From contig JAIBAT010000108.1 of the NCBI GenBank assembly GCA_019695055.1, positions 1 through 64,000 of the forward strand: a stretch of DNA of 64,000 bases. Direction: 5' to 3'. The first letter of the stretch is position 1; the number at the start of each line of letters is the position of its first letter. Below the pieces are notes generated by a model. The model did no database searches and was not told the origin of the DNA. It saw nothing but the letters and a program-made list of their open reading frames with translations. Positions 36,490 through 45,668 of this stretch are shown here, piece after piece. This DNA is from Candidatus Sumerlaeaceae bacterium. GTDB taxonomy: Bacteria > Sumerlaeota > Sumerlaeia > Sumerlaeales > Sumerlaeaceae. The position numbers and the translations under genes are program-made.

Positions 36490-37368
36490 TCATACCAGAA
36501 GCCGCGCCATAAAAACCATGCTGAAATTGAACAGCAAGTGCAGTGCCACGCACGATGCAGTGCCAGACGTTAGCTGGCAAACACCCAAAGTTAATCCCAA
36601 GACTCCGGTCTGTGTGTATTTCAGCCAGTCGGGCGAAACCACGGATCGGTGCCCGAGGGCAAAAATGATGGTAGTGATTAGAACCGCGACAATCTTATGG
36701 ACCCAATCCTTTCGTATGGTCTGCCGATCTTTCCGACCGGGGAAAATGCGTCCGATGGTTACCAACAATCGGTTCAGCAGGTAATGCCTGAAAAGCATTT
36801 CCTCCATGACTGCCGCGCTTATCAGCAGATAGCCGGCAAATACAAGGTTTGCTGGAGAGGAATACGCCTCCGGTCGCAGGGCCTGCTTCAGTGATTCGCT
36901 TGCTCCCCACGAAGTGCGGGAAAAGAGAAGATATGTGAACAAGACGTTCACTCCAAGCGCGGCAACGACCACAACGACCCGCGTAACAGCCAACTTCCCC
37001 GTAATGCGCCGAAACCCGTGCAGTAGGAAATTGGGAGTTCCAGCGCTGGCCCCCATCGCCACCCCCACCGGCGCCAGCAAAATTAGAAAAAACGCGTTCG
37101 TGAGATAAAGGATTACGGGGCCCAAGGCACGGTCCGAATTGCCGCTGCCAAATAGCCCCGCCAGAGATATCGCCTGGAAGAAGAACCAAAGTTTGACCCA
37201 GGGGGTCGTTGCTCGCATCAGCGTCGCCAGCGCTCCCCGCAACGGCGTATCGTAAAGCTTCTTCTGAAGCCGGGACCGCTTCTGACGATTTGCCAGCCGC
37301 ATGAAATCCGCCGCTGCCAGCACGCAAATCAGCAGCACTATGGCCTGGAAAAGCATGGCAGGGATCAT
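36490..37368 (-). CDS. CPBP-family intramembrane metalloprotease (Rce1/Abi-like)
   Basis: 292 residues from ATG 37368, or 318 from TTG 37446. At least eight hydrophobic segments. The catalytic pattern is complete: EEMLFRH (E-E-x3-R), then FALGH and a final HLLFN. These are the glutamates and histidines that define CPBP proteases, homologues of the eukaryotic CAAX protease Rce1. Bacterial members act in bacteriocin self-immunity, membrane protein processing or signalling; the substrate is unknown. The gene lies 136 bases upstream of the ABC operon, same strand, so a link to export is possible but unproven. Confidence 0.85.
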   Translation of the reverse strand: MIPAMLFQAIVLLICVLAAADFMRLANRQKRSRLQKKLYDTPLRGALATLMRATTPWVKLWFFFQAISLAGLFGSGNSDRALGPVILYLTNAFFLILLAPVGVAMGASAGTPNFLLHGFRRITGKLAVTRVVVVVAALGVNVLFTYLLFSRTSWGASESLKQALRPEAYSSPANLVFAGYLLISAAVMEEMLFRHYLLNRLLVTIGRIFPGRKDRQTIRKDWVHKIVAVLITTIIFALGHRSVVSPDWLKYTQTGVLGLTLGVCQLTSGTASCVALHLLFNFSMVFMARLLV

Positions 37369-37717
37369 CCCGCGGAGTGTCCCCCGTGCAACCAAATTGG
37401 CCGCTCCAAACCCAATTTTCGCCGCCGGTTTGGAACTTTGGACCAATCTTGCCCTCTAAAGAATGAATAGAGGTGGGATCAATTGTGTCCTGCCTCACAT
37501 AAATTGTCTGTTTACAGTTGTCTGCGTTGTTGTTCGGCCGTTTTTCGGTTGACTTGTGCCGGTGGCGGCCCCGATGCTCTGGAGTTCAATTTCCACACCG
37601 CTGGTGCAGGCGGTTGGCTGGATTATTGGCGGCTCCCGCCCGTTGGACGGTCGGCCCAAAATCGCTGGTAGCACGTTGGTGGCAATCGACAGCCTTACGA
37701 AAGGAGAGACTCAGTAG

Positions 37718-38653
37718 ATGAGGAAACATACCGCACGCTTGCTTGCATCTGTCGCACTGCTTTCCGCATCTGTCGCGTCCTCCTCCACCTCGCGTCCTCC
37801 CGCCCCTTCGGACCTGAACGTCCGAATCGTGGGTACGGCCAGCTTCCAGGGCCGCCAGACCGCCCTCATTGAGGACTCGAACACTCGATCCGACTCCTTC
37901 TATCGTGTCGGCGACCCCATCTACGGCTACAAGATCACCGAGATCAGCAGCGACGGAATTTCCCTCGAAAAACGGGGCCAGAAATATTTTGTCGCATTCC
38001 AGGCCACCTCGGTCCGTGCCCGTGCCACCGAGGAAAAGCAAAAGGTCGTGGTGGCCAATACTTATCTGCCATCACAGTCGTCCGCCTCCACCATTCCGAA
38101 TTTCTATCTCGATGCCCCCAAGAGTACCGATTGGGACAAGTGGACCGCTAATGCCGCCATCAAGCGACCGCGCACAGTGGCCACAGTGGCATCACTACCC
38201 GCTCCGGCGAATGCGGCGGAAACGGTCAAGGTGGAGCAGAGCCCGAACGCTGGCGGCCGCTTCATCTTTCCGCTGGCCAGCTACAAAAAGCTTACCAGCA
38301 ATTTTGGCTACCGAGTTCACCCCATTGGCGGCAACACGAAAATGCACAAGGGCATCGACCTGTCGTCGCGGCCCGGTACCAAGATTTTCGCCGGCGACGC
38401 CGGCACCGTTCGCTTTGCCGGCTGGAAGGGCGGTTACGGGTATTGCGTGATCATTGACCACCACAACGGTTACTCCACACTTTACGGCCATTGCTCCAAG
38501 CTCATTGCTGATGCCGGTGACAACGTGAAACGGGGCGAGTATATCGCCGAAGTCGGCTCGACCGGTGCTTCCACTGGCCCGCACCTTCACTTTGAAGTCC
38601 ACAAGGGCGAAACGCCCATCGACCCGCTGCCGTTCTTCCGGGGAATCCTGTAA
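37718..38653 (+). CDS. M23 (LytM) peptidoglycan endopeptidase with GspC/PilP-like N-terminal domain
   Basis: 311 residues. A signal peptide (MRKHTARLLASVALLSASVA) leads to a small domain at about 30-100: IVGTASFQGRQTALIED, then FYRVGDPIYGYKITEIS and ISLEKRGQKYFVAF. That is the order of strands in the homology region of type II secretion GspC and pilus PilP. A linker follows, then the M23 domain (about 185-311) with HKGIDLSS (zinc His and Asp) and HLHFEV (catalytic and zinc His). It should cleave peptidoglycan cross-links in the periplasm. AAGGAGAG lies upstream of the ATG. rsgA follows after 21 bases. Confidence 0.87.
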   Translation: MRKHTARLLASVALLSASVASSSTSRPPAPSDLNVRIVGTASFQGRQTALIEDSNTRSDSFYRVGDPIYGYKITEISSDGISLEKRGQKYFVAFQATSVRARATEEKQKVVVANTYLPSQSSASTIPNFYLDAPKSTDWDKWTANAAIKRPRTVATVASLPAPANAAETVKVEQSPNAGGRFIFPLASYKKLTSNFGYRVHPIGGNTKMHKGIDLSSRPGTKIFAGDAGTVRFAGWKGGYGYCVIIDHHNGYSTLYGHCSKLIADAGDNVKRGEYIAEVGSTGASTGPHLHFEVHKGETPIDPLPFFRGIL

Positions 38654-38674
38654 GCCCTCCCACCCCGTGGTTGC

Positions 38675-39739
38675 ATGAATCTCGATAAAATCGGCTGGGA
38701 TGCTCAGTTAGCGGAGGCCTTTCTACCGCATCACAATGCAAACTTAAAGCCGGCCCGCGTCTCCATAGCCCATGGCGGATACTACACCCTTCTCGGCGAA
38801 GACGGCGAACTTCAGGCAACCCTTGCGGGCAAGGTGCGCCACAAGTCATCCTCGGAGGATTGGCCCGTGGCAGGGGATTGGGTCGCGGTAGCAGTGCGCG
38901 TAGAGGAGCGAACAGCTGCAATTCAGGCCGTGCTCCCTCGCCGCACAAAATTCTCGCGCAAAATGGCCGGCAAGGCTGTCACGGAACAGGTCCTTGCCGC
39001 CAACGTCGATCTTGTTTTTGTCGCGGCGTCCCTCAACCAGGATTTCAGCCCACGTCGTATCGAGCGCTACATTGCCCTTGCCCTGGAAAACGGCGTCGCC
39101 CCAGTGGTGCTTCTCACAAAATCCGACCTCGTCGAAGACACCACGGAATTCACCGCGGAGATCGAGGCGATATCCCGGGGAGTGCCAGTCCACACGGTCA
39201 GTGCCCTTGATGGAATCGGCCTCGAAGACCTTCAGCGTTACCTGGAACCCGGGAAAACCGCCGTGATTCTCGGATCCTCCGGCGTTGGCAAATCCACCCT
39301 TGTCAACCTTTTGACCGGCACGGATTCTCAATCCGTCCAGGAGATTCGCGAGGACGGCAAGGGCCGCCACACCACCACACGGCGCGAACTCATCCTGTTG
39401 CCCGGTGGTGGCATGATGATTGACACCCCTGGCATCCGTGAACTCGGGATGTGGGAAGGGGCCGAGGGGGTCAGGGAAACATTTGAGGATATTCAGGACC
39501 TCGCAGCGCGATGCAAGTTTGGCAATTGTCGTCACGAGTCAGAACCCGGGTGTGCCGTGCTGGCGGCCGTTGAGGGCGGCAGCCTTTCAGTCGAACGCTT
39601 CGACAGCTACTGCAAATTGTCCGAAGAGGTCGAGTTCCTCGCAAGCAAGAAGGACGAATTGGCGCGCCAAACCCGAAAGAAATCCGAGAAGTCACTCCAC
39701 AAACTGCAGAAGAACTTTCACAAGCTTCGCGGGCGATAG
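38675..39739 (+). CDS. rsgA: Ribosome small-subunit-dependent GTPase RsgA (YjeQ)
   Basis: 354 residues. An OB-fold (about 30-100, VAGDWVAVAV) precedes a circularly permuted GTPase: G4 LTKSDL comes before G1 GSSGVGKS (about residue 200) and G3 DTPGIREL. A zinc-binding tail has C-x4-C-x-H-x5-C (CKFGNCRHESEPGC). The permuted order is unique to this family. RsgA checks and releases maturation factors from the 30S subunit. It ends in a basic helical tail (RKKSEKSLHKLQKNFHKLRGR, read in parts). Convergent with lolD. Confidence 0.97.
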   Translation: MNLDKIGWDAQLAEAFLPHHNANLKPARVSIAHGGYYTLLGEDGELQATLAGKVRHKSSSEDWPVAGDWVAVAVRVEERTAAIQAVLPRRTKFSRKMAGKAVTEQVLAANVDLVFVAASLNQDFSPRRIERYIALALENGVAPVVLLTKSDLVEDTTEFTAEIEAISRGVPVHTVSALDGIGLEDLQRYLEPGKTAVILGSSGVGKSTLVNLLTGTDSQSVQEIREDGKGRHTTTRRELILLPGGGMMIDTPGIRELGMWEGAEGVRETFEDIQDLAARCKFGNCRHESEPGCAVLAAVEGGSLSVERFDSYCKLSEEVEFLASKKDELARQTRKKSEKSLHKLQKNFHKLRGR

Positions 39740-39751
39740 GGGAGTCTTGAC

Positions 39752-40447
39752 CTATTCGGGAATGAGTCGCCCATCGCGCAAGCGCAGGCAACGGTCGGCG
39801 CGCTTGGCTATGTCGGGTTCATGAGTGACGATTACGAGCGACTTGTTCTTTTCCCGTGTGTGACCCCAAAGTAGCTTGATGACCACTTCGGCGGTTTCGG
39901 TATCCAGATTCCCCGTCGGCTCATCCGCCAGAATCAAATCCGGATTGTTCACCATGGCCCGGGCAAGCGCCACACGCTGCTGCTCGCCTCCCGACATTTT
40001 TGAGGGCCGGTGGGTAAGGCGTTCCTCCAATCCCACGGATCGCAAAAGCGCCTCCGCCTCAGGGTGGATTTCATGAAATCCGCGGCCTAAAATCAGTCCC
40101 GGCACACAAACATTCTCCAGCGCCGAAAACTCCGCCAGCAGATGATGGAACTGAAAGATGAAGCCCACCGAACGGCATCGAAACACCGCAAGCTGCTGAT
40201 CCGACATGGCGGACAAATCCGTGCCATTTATTGTAATCTTGCCGGCCGACGGCCGATCCAACGCCCCAAGCAGGTGCAGCAGGGTGCTCTTTCCCGCACC
40301 ACTGGCCCCAACAATGGATATGATCTCTCCGCGCCGAACCTCAATCTCTGCATCACGCAGCACCCGCAGCAACCGCGTCCCGTCATGATAATCCTTCGAC
40401 AGTCCTTCCGCCTTAAGTAGGACTCCGTTGTCATGCGCGTCATTCAT
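39752..40447 (-). CDS. lolD: Lipoprotein-releasing system ATP-binding protein LolD
   Basis: 231 residues from ATG 40447, which overlaps the permease stop by 8 bases. Walker [25 protein letters not shown] (the Lol-type loop), signature [14 protein letters not shown] and Walker [13 protein letters not shown] identify the MacB/LolD class. With LolC/E it frees lipoproteins from the inner membrane for LolA. A longer frame starting at 40537 lies inside the permease gene and has no family match. Confidence 0.94.
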   Translation of the reverse strand: MNDAHDNGVLLKAEGLSKDYHDGTRLLRVLRDAEIEVRRGEIISIVGASGAGKSTLLHLLGALDRPSAGKITINGTDLSAMSDQQLAVFRCRSVGFIFQFHHLLAEFSALENVCVPGLILGRGFHEIHPEAEALLRSVGLEERLTHRPSKMSGGEQQRVALARAMVNNPDLILADEPTGNLDTETAEVVIKLLWGHTREKNKSLVIVTHEPDIAKRADRCLRLRDGRLIPE

Positions 40448-41672
40448 ACCGCAGCGCCTCCACCGGGTCCAGCTTCGCGGCCTGCCGCGCCGGATAGTAC
40501 GAAGCGACCAGGCAAATCGCCAGCGAGGATAGCACAATAATAGCGTTCGTCACATGACTGATTTCCATCGGTATCCGGTCACTAAGATACGCTTCGGAAG
40601 CGATGTTGATCTTGATGACGTACTTAAGCAGATAGCAGACCGTGAGCCCCAACACGGTGCCAATCAGCGTGCCCGACCCGCCAATCAGCATGCCTTGAAC
40701 CAGGAAAATCCTTTGGATGGACTGCTGTGTTGCACCCATGGACTTCAGTATCCCAATCTCGCGGGTCTTTTCCATCACCACCATCACCAACGACCCGATG
40801 ATGTTCAGCGCCGCCACCATCACGATCAGCAGCAGGATGATGAACATGGCCCATTTCTCCAGTACAAGGGCCTCAAACAGAATCGGGTTGCGATCAATCC
40901 ACGTGGTGACATTGAAGTTCATCCCCAGATCCTGCTGAATGCGCTGCTTGGCCTCCACCACTTTGTCGGGATTGTTCAGGATGACGCGCACTGCGTCAAT
41001 TTCCCCGTCCTTCATGAGGAAGAGCTGCCGGGCCCCGTCCATGCTCATGTAGCCGACGGCCTGATCTGTGTCAGGAAAGCCGGTGTTGAAAGTGCCGACG
41101 AGTTCCAGGTTTCGCACAACAGGCACGCGTCCATTGGCTAATACCTTGCTGAATACCGGGGCATAAACGAGCAGTTTAGTACCCGATGGCACCATCAATT
41201 GATTCGCTGCCCGGAAGCCAATGACGATTTCAAAGCCTTCGGGGTGTTTTTTACCGGTCACATTGTCCAACAACTTGGTGGTCTTCTTCTCGGCCTCAAA
41301 GTCCACCCCCTGAATGAACAGGCCGGTCTGGCGGCTGGCCCCGGATTCGTCGTGAACAGTCGCAAAGGCCTGTCGCAGTATGACAGGTGCCACCGCCTTA
41401 ACACCATCCATGCCACGCACCTTGGTCAGGAGTTCCGCACTGTCAAAAGTGGACGCCTCAGGATTGGCAGGTGCGATCTCGATGTGGGCGTAAGCCCCGA
41501 TCACCTTGTTGCGAAGATTCTGTCCAAAACCCTCCATCGTCGCGAGCACGACGATCAGCGCAAAGACGCCGACCGCCACGCCCGCAATCGAGATGAAAGT
41601 AATGACCGATACCAGCGCCTTATGCTGACCGGAAAACAGGTAGCGGCGCGCAATGAAACGCTCAAAGGTCAA
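40440..41672 (-). CDS. lolE: Lipoprotein-releasing system permease LolC/LolE
   Basis: 410 residues. FERFIARRYLFS at the N-terminus, a first helix (VITFISIAGVAVGVFALIVVLATMEGF, in parts), a large periplasmic domain (about 50-265) and three C-terminal helices with the FtsX-type block EKTREIGILKSMGATQQSIQRIFLVQG. The start is TTG 41672; it sits exactly before the conserved N-terminus, so it is probably genuine. A single LolC/E gene suggests a homodimer, as in many non-enterobacteria. It lies 16 bases behind hppA and overlaps lolD by 8. Confidence 0.93.
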   Translation of the reverse strand: MTFERFIARRYLFSGQHKALVSVITFISIAGVAVGVFALIVVLATMEGFGQNLRNKVIGAYAHIEIAPANPEASTFDSAELLTKVRGMDGVKAVAPVILRQAFATVHDESGASRQTGLFIQGVDFEAEKKTTKLLDNVTGKKHPEGFEIVIGFRAANQLMVPSGTKLLVYAPVFSKVLANGRVPVVRNLELVGTFNTGFPDTDQAVGYMSMDGARQLFLMKDGEIDAVRVILNNPDKVVEAKQRIQQDLGMNFNVTTWIDRNPILFEALVLEKWAMFIILLLIVMVAALNIIGSLVMVVMEKTREIGILKSMGATQQSIQRIFLVQGMLIGGSGTLIGTVLGLTVCYLLKYVIKINIASEAYLSDRIPMEISHVTNAIIVLSSLAICLVASYYPARQAAKLDPVEALRYE

Positions 41673-41688
41673 ACTCGGGGATCCGTTC

Positions 41689-44148
41689 CTACCCGCCGGA
41701 CTTGATTCTCATGTTGTAGAACGAACGGTACACGAAGAACAAGCCGATTAGGCAGAACGCGACAGCGAGACCGTGGACCAAAGCTTTGTTCTCAAGTTTC
41801 ACGGCAAGCTCCACCGCCAGAATTCCAAACAGCGTCGTGAACTTGATAATCGGGTTCAACGCCACCGACGAAGTATCCTTGAATGGATCGCCAACAGTGT
41901 CACCCACAACCGTCGCGTCATGCAGTGCGCTTCCCTTTTCCTTCAGCGAGATTTCCACCAGCTTCTTGGCGTTGTCCCAGGCACCACCGGCGTTAGCCAT
42001 GAAGATGGCCTGGAAAAGCCCAAAAACGGCGATGGAGACGAGGTAAGCCACAAAGAAATACGGCTGAATAAAGGCGAATCCAAGGGCGAGGAAAAAAATC
42101 ACGCAGAAAATATTGATCATGCCTGTCTGCGCGTACTGTGTGCAGATTGCCACCACCTTCTGACTGTCGGCGATGCTTGCCTTGGTACCCTCAACGTCCA
42201 GCTTGATGTTGCGCTTGATGAATTCAACCGCGCGATACGCACCCGTGGTCACTGCCTGCATGGAGGCACCCGTAAACCAGTAAACCACGGCGCCTCCGCA
42301 GATGAGCCCCAGGATGATGTGCGGATCGGTAATCGACAGGTTCTTCAGCAATTCGGTTTTCCCGCCCGTCAACATCAGGATGAGCGAGAAGATCATTGTC
42401 GTGGCACCAACCACTGCGGTGCCGATCAGCACCGGCTTGGCCGTCGCCTTGAACGTGTTGCCCGCGCCGTCATTCTCCTCCAGGAAATCCTTCGAGCTGT
42501 TGAAATCCGGCTCAAAACCGAAATCCTTCGAAATCTCCTGCTTGATATTCGGCATGCTCTCGATGGTGGAAAGCTCATAAATGGACTGTGCGTTATCCGT
42601 CACCGGTCCATACGAATCCACAGCGATGGTTACCGGACCCATGCCAAGGAAGCCAAACGCCACGAGGCCAAACGCAAACACTGCCTGGAAATCACTCATC
42701 AAGTGGCCAGGGATAAAGGTCCCGATAAAATACGCAGCTCCCATCAAGCCTGCAATGGCGAGTCCCATCCAGAACGCACTGAAGTTTCCGGCAACCAAAC
42801 CCGACAGAATCGTCAGCGATGCTCCGCCTTCGCGCGTACTGTCCACGATCTCCGTCACGTGCTTGCTCTTTAGGCTCGTAAAGGCCATCGTCAAAACCGG
42901 AATCAATGCGCCGGCAACCGTGCCGCAGCTGATGATGGTGGAAAGCTGCCACCACAGACCCGATTGCTCGCCAGCCAGATTGCCCAGCAGCAGGTACGAA
43001 ACGCCGTAGGTCATTACGATCGAGATTCCCGACGTCAGGACCACCAGCTCATGCAGCGGCTTTTCGAAGTCCATTTTCGTCGCGTTGGCATACCGGCCAA
43101 CGGTCATCATGTCGTTGATCTTATAAGAGAGCAACGAGGTGACAATCATCATGATGCGCATCACGAAAATCCAGACCAGCAGTGTTGCCTGCAGGTCGGG
43201 GGCACTCTTCATCGCCAGCGCGATAAAGGTGATCAGCGCGACACCTGTCACACCGTAAGTCTCAAACCCATCCGCCGTAGGCCCGACGCTGTCGCCGGCA
43301 TTATCGCCCACGCAGTCCGCGATCACGCCCGGGTTGCGGGCGTCGTCTTCCTTGATCTTGAAAACGATCTTCATGAGGTCCGACCCGATGTCCGCGATCT
43401 TGGTGAAGATACCGCCGCAGATTCTCAGCACCGACGCGCCCAGCGACTCACCAATGGCAAATCCAAGGAAGCACGGCCCCGCGTGCTGCGGGGAGATGTA
43501 GAGGAGGATGATAAGCATCAGGACCAGTTCCACACTGATCAGCAGCATGCCGATGCTCATGCCGGCCTGCAGCGGGATCCGCAACACTGGCAGCGGTTTG
43601 CCCCGCAGCGAGCTGAACGCTGCACGGCTGTTGGCGTAGGTATTGATTCGCATACCGAACCACGCCACCGCAAATGAGCCAAGGATGCCGATTACCGACC
43701 ACATCAGGATGATGAGCACCGTTGCGGTGTCCATGTGGCTCGCGACCTTGAAATACACAAAGATGATGATGCCGATGAGAATTTCGAGCAGGAACAGCAA
43801 CCGCGCCTGCGTAAACAGGTAGGTCTTGCACGTCGAGTAAATCAGCTCGGAGACCTCAAGCATTGCCTTGTGCGCCGGCAGCGCTCGCATCCTAAAGGCC
43901 TGCCAGATTCCAAAGAGGCCGCCCAGGATGCACACCACGAGCCCAAACTGCAGCAGTGTGCGCCCGCCCACGGCCTTCCCGAGAATCGTAAACGACGTTG
44001 CATCCAGAGAGGGGAGGATGAGGTCGCTCTCGCTGGCAAATGCGCCCGAGGGAACCCCCACAAATCCAACTACCAAAGCCAAAAGAGCCAGAACTTTCCA
44101 AGCCGTCTGACCCAAAAACACCCTGCCTGCCTTCTTAAGACCCACCAT
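41689..44148 (-). CDS. hppA: Membrane-bound ion-pumping pyrophosphatase HppA
   Basis: 819 residues, longer than the usual 670-770, with an N-terminal signal-like helix and an extra segment. The catalytic blocks are present: GGIFTKIADIGSDL, EDDARNPGVIADCVGDNAGDSVGPTADGFETYG, and the C-terminal GGAWDNAKK and GDTVGDPFKDTSS. The enzyme hydrolyses pyrophosphate and pumps H+ or Na+. Near residue 565 the family motif GNTT[A/K]A reads GNTFKA; a Lys there marks K+-independent enzymes in known cases, so K+ independence is inferred. Ion specificity is unresolved. AGGAG lies 7 bases before the ATG. First gene of the hppA-lolC/E-lolD run. Confidence 0.96.
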   Translation of the reverse strand: MVGLKKAGRVFLGQTAWKVLALLALVVGFVGVPSGAFASESDLILPSLDATSFTILGKAVGGRTLLQFGLVVCILGGLFGIWQAFRMRALPAHKAMLEVSELIYSTCKTYLFTQARLLFLLEILIGIIIFVYFKVASHMDTATVLIILMWSVIGILGSFAVAWFGMRINTYANSRAAFSSLRGKPLPVLRIPLQAGMSIGMLLISVELVLMLIILLYISPQHAGPCFLGFAIGESLGASVLRICGGIFTKIADIGSDLMKIVFKIKEDDARNPGVIADCVGDNAGDSVGPTADGFETYGVTGVALITFIALAMKSAPDLQATLLVWIFVMRIMMIVTSLLSYKINDMMTVGRYANATKMDFEKPLHELVVLTSGISIVMTYGVSYLLLGNLAGEQSGLWWQLSTIISCGTVAGALIPVLTMAFTSLKSKHVTEIVDSTREGGASLTILSGLVAGNFSAFWMGLAIAGLMGAAYFIGTFIPGHLMSDFQAVFAFGLVAFGFLGMGPVTIAVDSYGPVTDNAQSIYELSTIESMPNIKQEISKDFGFEPDFNSSKDFLEENDGAGNTFKATAKPVLIGTAVVGATTMIFSLILMLTGGKTELLKNLSITDPHIILGLICGGAVVYWFTGASMQAVTTGAYRAVEFIKRNIKLDVEGTKASIADSQKVVAICTQYAQTGMINIFCVIFFLALGFAFIQPYFFVAYLVSIAVFGLFQAIFMANAGGAWDNAKKLVEISLKEKGSALHDATVVGDTVGDPFKDTSSVALNPIIKFTTLFGILAVELAVKLENKALVHGLAVAFCLIGLFFVYRSFYNMRIKSGG

Positions 44149-44493
44149 TTAAAGCTCCTGTGAAATAATTAAGGAATGACCGGGCCGCAGCAAAAAATAA
44201 GAACCGAAATTCCCCCAACTGCTGACCCAAGCGTAAAACGTGGCTATTTCGCGGATGCAATTTGCCAAGAGCAACCATTTTCTGCGTCCGTTTTAACCCC
44301 TCCCTGGGGGGTAATCAGACTGCTCAAATCACAGGACTTAGACGCCAGTGCGCAATGCCCGGCTTTCCATGCGATGACCCTGGGATTCGCCGTGGTCCGA
44401 TTTAAACACTCTGCTCAATCCGAATCCTACTGCCTTGACCCGACAGCTCAGGTTTCCGGCGCATTGCTTCTCCCACCCTCATTTAGGTGTTCT
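44149..44493. other. Intergenic region upstream of hppA
   Basis: This 345-base gap should hold the hppA promoter and the end of the peptidase-MA gene. A hairpin TTAACCCC (44293-44300) / GGGGGTAA (44307-44314) with one mismatch could be a weak leftward terminator; the run after it is only TTAAAA. I found no convincing -35/-10 pair. No ORF in the gap has a domain or signal I can support. Confidence 0.35.
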
Positions 44494-45573
44494 CTAGTTG
44501 CGATCCCGGTGTTTCCACGGTTCCTCGTCCGGCTGCTCCTCGGCCTCCGAGGCCCCCCAAACCTTCTCCTCCTCCTCGTCCAGCGCTGCGTAAATCCGCT
44601 CTTCCTTGTCCCATTCGGAGTGCAACTGCCTTCGCCTCCGACGCACGGCCACCCACGCCACCACCGTCAGGATTCCCACCGTTCCCCAGAAGAAACCTGA
44701 GCTCAGCGTCAACATGGCCACCTCGCTGAACGACCCAATCGTCGAAATCCACCGGTTCTGCAGGGCCTGACGGTTAACTGGCGTCCAGTAAAATTCTGCG
44801 GTCCGCGCCCCTTCCGTTTCCGAACCCAACCGTGCCAGCAGTTTCGTCAGAGACCCGTCAAAGTCCTGCTCAATCACGAATCGTGTCACGGCATTCGATT
44901 GCCTGTAAGCCAGCCGCTGGCGATCCGCCTGCACCGGAAACTGTCGCTCCAGTTCCTTAAGTGGAATCAGCCTTCCCAGCCACTTTCCCCACACGAGGGC
45001 AGACGCATCCTCAATGCCGCCCTGCCGCGCCAACTGCATGGCAATACCTTCGTCTAACCATCGGGGGAGAGGCCGCGGGCATCGCACCCCAACGTACAGA
45101 TGGGAAAACTCGTGGGCCAAAACCTGCCCCAGCTCACCCCCTGCCGGGGTCCGCACCGCCTCAAGGTTCACCACAACCGTCCGCGCCGACGGAATAGCCA
45201 CCGCCGATGAATTCTCCGCCCATGGTCCCACCAGCTTCAGAAACGAATCCTTATCCGGCGCCATCACAATTCGGATACGCATCTGAAACGCATCCTGCGC
45301 CGCCCGACTCACCACCCTCCGCGCCGCATCCGCCAGCGAAACCGTGCTGCTCACCCATCCGTCGTCCCCCGGCAGGAACTCCACATCAAAGTTCTGCGCC
45401 GAACGCATCTGAATGTCCCGGCCATCCCCAAGTTGCCGCAACGAAACTGCCGGGACGGTGGTCTCTGCGGCTGCTGTGAGCGCTACGAGAATCAATAGCA
45501 CCGCTGAAACAAAGCGTCGCACAATTGGTGTCGGGTTTAGTGAGAGACTCTTCTGAAAGACCTGGAATGTCAT
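44494..45573 (-). CDS. Membrane-anchored peptidase-MA-like metalloprotease (gluzincin)
   Basis: 359 residues from ATG 45573. The start is a signal peptide (VRRFVSAVLLILVALTAAAE). The central domain has LAHEFSHLYVG near residue 150 followed by LPRWLDEGIA: the HExxH zinc motif and, further on, a Glu in W-x-x-EG. This is the peptidase MA arrangement. One C-terminal helix (GFFWGTVGILTVVAWVAV) followed by RRRRR anchors the protein with the catalytic part in the periplasm and an acidic tail (EEEEKVWGASEAEEQPDEE) inside. The start at 45651 is possible but precedes no better signal. Confidence 0.78.
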   Translation of the reverse strand: MTFQVFQKSLSLNPTPIVRRFVSAVLLILVALTAAAETTVPAVSLRQLGDGRDIQMRSAQNFDVEFLPGDDGWVSSTVSLADAARRVVSRAAQDAFQMRIRIVMAPDKDSFLKLVGPWAENSSAVAIPSARTVVVNLEAVRTPAGGELGQVLAHEFSHLYVGVRCPRPLPRWLDEGIAMQLARQGGIEDASALVWGKWLGRLIPLKELERQFPVQADRQRLAYRQSNAVTRFVIEQDFDGSLTKLLARLGSETEGARTAEFYWTPVNRQALQNRWISTIGSFSEVAMLTLSSGFFWGTVGILTVVAWVAVRRRRRQLHSEWDKEERIYAALDEEEEKVWGASEAEEQPDEEPWKHRDRN

Positions 45574-45668
45574 CGTCGCAACTACCCCGCGCGGCACCAA
45601 AGATTGTAGAGCAGTAAGATGTGCCAAGGGAATCCAAGAAAACAACGGCATACCGGCGATATAATGGA

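Noticed and set aside
41773..42873. 366-codon open frame antisense to hppA
   Set aside because: Composition (H, R, Q-rich) is typical of the antisense of a membrane protein gene; hppA is certain.
44293..44314. Hairpin TTAACCCC / GGGGGTAA as terminator of the peptidase-MA gene
   Set aside because: The T-run is too short and interrupted, and it lies 180 bases behind the stop; noted only inside the intergenic entry.
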